DNA of 64,000 bases from CAYNZV01 sp965217095 (lineage in GTDB: Bacteria > Latescibacterota > UBA2968 > UBA8231), in contig OZ244235.1 in assembly GCA_965217095.1 (NCBI GenBank), forward strand, positions 5,332,001 to 5,396,000, given 5' to 3'. The notes under the pieces were generated by a model. That model searched no databases. It was not told the DNA's origin and was given only the letters and a program-made list of their open reading frames with translations. Position 1 is the stretch's first letter, and each line of letters starts with the position of its first letter. A program made the translations under genes and the position numbers. Below are positions 60,716 through 64,000 of the stretch, one piece after another.

Positions 60716-61873
60716 TCACGCCGCAAGCCCGAGAATCGTTCGCAGTGTCGAGGTCTCTCGCTGAATGCTAAAGCGGTCCCGCACTCGCTCCCAGCTGGCT
60801 TGCCCCATACGGCATCGGAGTACCGGGTCGGCCGCCAAACGCAGGAACGATCGCGCATGGGCGTCGACATCGCCCGGCTCGACCAGGATGCCCTGGACGC
60901 CGTCCTCGTAGACTTCGGGTAGCGAACCGTTGTTGCCTGTGACTACCGGGATGCCCATCGCCATGGCCTCGGCGATGCTCACTCCGAAGGCCTCCTCCTG
61001 ACCAGAGCGCGGGCCGAGCCGGTTATGAGCGGTGAAGATGTCCGCCTCGGCGCGCAGCCTCTCGCCAGTAGCGCCGTCAACCACACCTAGCAGCTTGATT
61101 CGATTCTTGTGCGGGGATCGTTCGCGCGCAAGTTCGCAGAGCCTGCGCTCGGGTCCGTCCCCGGCCATCAGCAGTCGACCCTGCAGGCCGAGATCGCACG
61201 CGGAAGAGAACGCGTCGATCACCAGATCAGGCCCCTTGAAATCGATGAGTCGTCCCAAATACAAAATTGTGACATCGTCGCCCTTGTAGCGACGTTCGGG
61301 GCGCTTATCAGCAACCGGAACGCCGAGGTACTTCAAGTGGATTCGATCTTCGCCGATGCCTACATGGCGAAGGCGTTCAATCGTGCGCAACGAGTTTGCG
61401 ATGAAGTGCACGTGGTCGGGCAAGTCGCGAACCTGTTGTCGATAGTCGCGATCGTGTACCAGCGTTCCAGGCTCTGGCCCCTCACGAAAGTCCCATGTCA
61501 CGTCCCAGCCGTGGCAGTGAACGAACACCGGCTTGGGACAGCGCCGCCAAACTTCGCGAAAACGGACGGCGCTGGTCAGGTAGTGAACCAGTGCCGAAGA
61601 GACGTCCTCCCTCTCCATTGCACGAACGAACGGTCGTACGGCGGCGGCGGTGCGGGGTATGCTGTCGATAATGCCGAGCCGCCGCGCGATTTTCCACAGC
61701 AACAGGGATGGACCATCGTTCACGACGACCGTCGGGTAGCGCGAGGTATAGACTGCTCCCGGGTCATTCTCCGTGACGAGTGTGGCGACGTCTCTCTCCA
61801 ACCCCTCGAGCATACGGCGCATCCAGAGCACTGACGGCATTAGGAGATTGTCGCCGAAATAGACGATCCCCAT
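60716..61873 (-). CDS. Family 4 glycosyltransferase
   Basis: This 385-aa GT-B enzyme is distinct from the one at 55887. It has VFVHCHGWDVTWDFREGPEPG in the first domain, VHFIANSLRTIERLRHVG with the switch region, VTILYLGRLIDFKGPDLVIDAF, LLMAGDGPERRLCELARE and the donor-site EEAFGVSIAEAMAMGIPVVTGNNGSLPEVYEDG (E-x7-E pattern). GT4 enzymes of this type transfer UDP- or GDP-sugars to a growing chain. Ribosome binding site weak. The stop lies 125 bp from the repeat mosaic. Confidence 0.92.
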   Translation of the reverse strand: MGIVYFGDNLLMPSVLWMRRMLEGLERDVATLVTENDPGAVYTSRYPTVVVNDGPSLLLWKIARRLGIIDSIPRTAAAVRPFVRAMEREDVSSALVHYLTSAVRFREVWRRCPKPVFVHCHGWDVTWDFREGPEPGTLVHDRDYRQQVRDLPDHVHFIANSLRTIERLRHVGIGEDRIHLKYLGVPVADKRPERRYKGDDVTILYLGRLIDFKGPDLVIDAFSSACDLGLQGRLLMAGDGPERRLCELARERSPHKNRIKLLGVVDGATGERLRAEADIFTAHNRLGPRSGQEEAFGVSIAEAMAMGIPVVTGNNGSLPEVYEDGVQGILVEPGDVDAHARSFLRLAADPVLRCRMGQASWERVRDRFSIQRETSTLRTILGLAA

Positions 61874-62581
61874 CGCTCAGATCAGACCTTCGGTGGCAGG
61901 CCGGCAAACGCCGACCGTCGCGACCGCAATAGTCATCGTGCTTCCTTCGTCAGGAGAGTAGTGAGGTAGTTCGTCACTTTCCAACTATCGCTTTTTCGGC
62001 ACATTTCCATGACCTCGGCCAAGGTCGACGGATTAAGGACGTCGAGTTTAGTTTCGCACGTTCTGGAAATCTCGACTGGTCCCTGCGAGCCTTAACCCCT
62101 GGGAATGACTCTATAGACGACGATACGTCGAATTCCCTCAGTGGTGAAAACGTGCTCCAGGAGCAGCAGCAGCCCGGGGGCTGCAAATCTCCCCCATCCG
62201 CCCCCCGATCAACCCGACGAATTGCCCCAACCTCCGGGCAAGAAAATGTCTTTGTCCCAATCTACTGCTCAGGCCCACTAAACCCCGTCGTACTTCGTTC
62301 GCTAAAATAAAAGCAACGGGTGCGGAGAGCGATAGGGAAAATGCTCCGCCTTGTGAATTGACCAATGCCGGCTCTGCGGACTAGAAGTAAGCCTATTCGG
62401 TGCGGATGTAGGCGAACTAGAAGTCGAAATCATATTCGGGGGTAAGGCGACACATTGGACCAAGCAGCAGCGCCGCCTTTTGTGTCTTGTACTCATTCAC
62501 TACTCGCTCCCCATCCGGATGACGATATCGCGGAAACCGCTCACGGACGTCGCCGAGGATATTCGACAACGGACCCCGACG
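61874..62581. other. Gene-poor stretch of 708 bp
   Basis: No gene with homology is visible here. A plus-strand frame without a start codon at its head stays open for 84 codons from 62357 to 62611 (FGADVGELEVEIIFGG, then TKQQRRLLCLVLIHYS), but I cannot name it. The rest has homopolymer-rich stretches (GGGGGCTG, CCGCCCCCCG around 62174-62204). It may be a degraded region. Confidence 0.45.
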
Positions 62582-63289
62582 CTAGGCCTTTTCGAACAAG
62601 TAGAAATCTGAGCGAGAAGTATCGTCCGGATCGTTGGGATCATATGGGTATCCATTTTCGATAGTCCGGGCAAGATGCCATTCGTGTCGATTGTCGGCGA
62701 CCCACGGCTCAAAGTTTCGATGTTTTTCGTGATAATTGGTGGGCGTTTCGAGATTGCTCGAGTATATCACCACATATCTCGTAGCGGCATCAAAAAGGTT
62801 TGTCATGTACTCATGGAACACGTCGTTCTCTACAAGATGAAACAAGACATCTATGGATAGTGCCATATCAGCACGCAATGGGGGTGTAGACGACTCAAAA
62901 GCCTTATCGCAGTAAAGGTTGAATCTTTTGGTGGAATCTTCCTTGAACTTGTGCTTGCACAATTCTATGGCCGTTGGGGACACATCGAGTCCGACATAGG
63001 AGGGGTAGTCAACAAGTGAAAGTTGGTTGCCATCCCCACAACCAAACTCGATCACTGAAGTCACATCGTATTCTTTTATCAGTTTGTTGAGAATCTCGGC
63101 TTTGAATAAAGCAAGTCGTCCGTACGAGCCTGAGCCAGAAGTGCCACCTTCTCGGTAACGCCTTTCCCAGTAGTCAGAAACTCCGGGGAATGGGCCGCAG
63201 TCTGCTGGCCCAAACAGTGCCCGCTTGGCGTCCACCAGAAGAGGTCCGATTAAAGGAACGGATTTAACGATCTGTTTAACATTAATCAT
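62582..63289 (-). CDS. Class I SAM-dependent methyltransferase
   Basis: The 235-aa protein has VIEFGCGDGNQL near 79-90 (motif I), VGLDVSPTAIEL (motif II), ADMALSIDVLFHLVENDVFHEYM (post motif), YVVIYSSNLET and a terminal SDFYLFEKA. It resembles methyltransferases associated with cell-surface sugars. The N-terminus (MINVKQIVKSVPLIGPLLVDAKRALFG) has a possibly membrane-associated helix. ATG 63289 is used; the frame continues to 63418 without homology. It stands alone on the minus strand. Confidence 0.85.
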   Translation of the reverse strand: MINVKQIVKSVPLIGPLLVDAKRALFGPADCGPFPGVSDYWERRYREGGTSGSGSYGRLALFKAEILNKLIKEYDVTSVIEFGCGDGNQLSLVDYPSYVGLDVSPTAIELCKHKFKEDSTKRFNLYCDKAFESSTPPLRADMALSIDVLFHLVENDVFHEYMTNLFDAATRYVVIYSSNLETPTNYHEKHRNFEPWVADNRHEWHLARTIENGYPYDPNDPDDTSRSDFYLFEKA

Positions 63290-63713
63290 ATCTAGTTGTT
63301 GACTCAGAAGTTTGGCCTCCCCGCAATATAACGGCAAAGCCCACAACCTCGCCGTATGGATATCGGCACTGGCCTTCTTGATGTTGGCACGAAGTCGGAT
63401 CCAGCAGTCCGGCTGCAAAATGCCTGCGGCGAGGGCTGCTTGTCAGTTCAGGCCTTTAATTGTTGTTTTTATTTCAGTTGAGGGCAGCGGTGTTGCGCAT
63501 CACGGGTGAGGTCATGGCGACCGAACCCATCGCATGGCCTTGTCCTCGCGGGCTTGCTGCGACCAACGATAGTGGCGTTTATACGCCGACGCGGCAGGAG
63601 CGTGGGCCATGACCGGCGATACGTGCGGCGCTGTCTTACGCTCCCCGGGGTGCGATGAGACATTGACCTCGCGGCTGCCACAGGATAGCCATTGAACAAT
63701 TTCGAGGTGTCAA
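63290..63713. other. Intergenic stretch without a gene
   Basis: I see no gene with homology. The right end carries GAGG (63704-63707) six bases before the TTG start of the next gene. Confidence 0.5.
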
Positions 63714-64000
63714 TTGAGCAATGCTCATCCAGATATCGATCGCGAATTGCGTTTTTTCACAGTCGAAAACGAACATCCGCGGAATCTGACCCACCAGCAG
63801 ATTCGTGATTTCAACGAGCTGGGTTTTGTCTTCCCTCTGGACGTGTTCACCCCGGAAGAAACCACCGTAAACCGGAGCTACTTCGACAACCTGATGGCGG
63901 AAGCAGCCATGCGGGGACATACCAGCTATTCGATCAATGGCTGGCACAAGTACTGCCGGGGTATCCACGACTTGGTCACCGAGAAACGCATACTCGACTA
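63714..64000 (+). CDS. Phytanoyl-CoA dioxygenase (PhyH) family protein, N-terminal part
   Basis: From TTG 63714, preceded by GAGG at a spacing of six bases, the frame reads SNAHPDIDRELRFFTVENEH, PRNLTHQQIRDFNELGFVFP, LDVFTPEETTVNRSYFDNLM and GWHKYCRGIHDLVTEKRILDY up to the edge of the window. This is the N-terminal part of a PhyH-type Fe(II)/2-oxoglutarate dioxygenase; the metal-binding HxD motif would lie just outside. No ATG or GTG suits this frame. It is the fourth PhyH gene of the window. Confidence 0.72.
   Translation, partial: MSNAHPDIDRELRFFTVENEHPRNLTHQQIRDFNELGFVFPLDVFTPEETTVNRSYFDNLMAEAAMRGHTSYSINGWHKYCRGIHDLVTEKRILD

Noticed and set aside
61874..62611. Open frame of 84 codons at 62357-62611 on the plus strand (FGADVGELEVEIIFGG)
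   Set aside because: No start codon at its head, no homology that I recognise, and it overlaps the 3' end of the methyltransferase. Kept only as a note on the gene-poor stretch.
1..64000. CRISPR arrays, rRNA, tRNA and prophage genes
   Set aside because: I saw no regularly spaced direct repeats, no conserved rRNA stretches and no phage structural or integrase genes. tRNA genes cannot be excluded without a covariance-model search.

Overview
The window reads as high-GC bacterial DNA, densely coded on both strands. Its catabolic part is full of Fe(II)/2-oxoglutarate (PhyH-type) dioxygenases, Gfo/Idh/MocA oxidoreductases, short-chain dehydrogenases, sialidase-fold and other beta-propeller proteins, and unusual glycosidase-like proteins. 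That mix resembles what is known from sponge-associated or particle-associated lineages such as Poribacteria or Latescibacterota. This placement is inference from gene content; no rRNA, tRNA or phylogenetic marker was recognised.

Layout. 0.2-8.2 kb: a secreted MsrAB repair enzyme, an epimerase-RidA pair, a PhyH dioxygenase, two SDRs with a sugar isomerase-like TIM barrel, a mazEF toxin-antitoxin pair and a Gfo/Idh enzyme. 8.2-13.8 kb: a PhyH enzyme, a large OPT/DUF6785-like membrane protein, and a UbiA-methyltransferase pair whose methyltransferase is split by a 1,055-bp IS1595-type element. 13.8-17.1 kb: an operon of PIG-L deacetylase, Gfo/Idh enzyme and alpha/beta hydrolase (frameshifted near its 3' end). 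17.4-20.9 kb: a heterodimeric ABC exporter. 20.9-27.8 kb: a tightly coupled minus-strand operon of a 64-residue peptide, an MFS-spermidine-synthase fusion, an alginate-export-like porin, a DPKKYRQLF propeller protein and an LDH2-type dehydrogenase. 28-44 kb: scattered sugar-catabolism genes (two sialidase folds, PhyH, FGGY kinase, Gfo/Idh, metal-dependent deacetylase, TPR membrane protein, second propeller protein, LamG protein, a GHL6-like glycosidase and two aldo/keto reductases). 45-51 kb: a frameshifted receiver domain, a frameshifted flippase, a D-mannonate-oxidoreductase-like SDR, a secreted PQQ-type propeller and a GH127-like protein.

From 51 kb to the end lies a surface-polysaccharide region: GT2, a GT-C mannosyltransferase-like protein, an AglD/LPG-synthase-like membrane protein, two GT4 enzymes, a Wzx-like flippase and two methyltransferases, with one PmoA/DUF6807 protein. 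Some of it is visibly AT-richer than the catabolic part. It carries a mosaic duplication: 543 bp copied from the 3' part of one GT4 gene, joined directly to 72 bp copied from the 3' end of the flippase gene. The window ends inside a further PhyH gene that starts with TTG.

The likely physiology is use of modified polysaccharides: outer-membrane passage through the porin, hydrolysis and deacylation or deacetylation, oxidation by SDR, Gfo/Idh, AKR and dioxygenase enzymes, and phosphorylation by the FGGY kinase. Three genes carry single-base frameshifts that can be located precisely, and the IS carries a 19-bp tandem duplication. Whether these are real decay or assembly errors decides how several products should be read.
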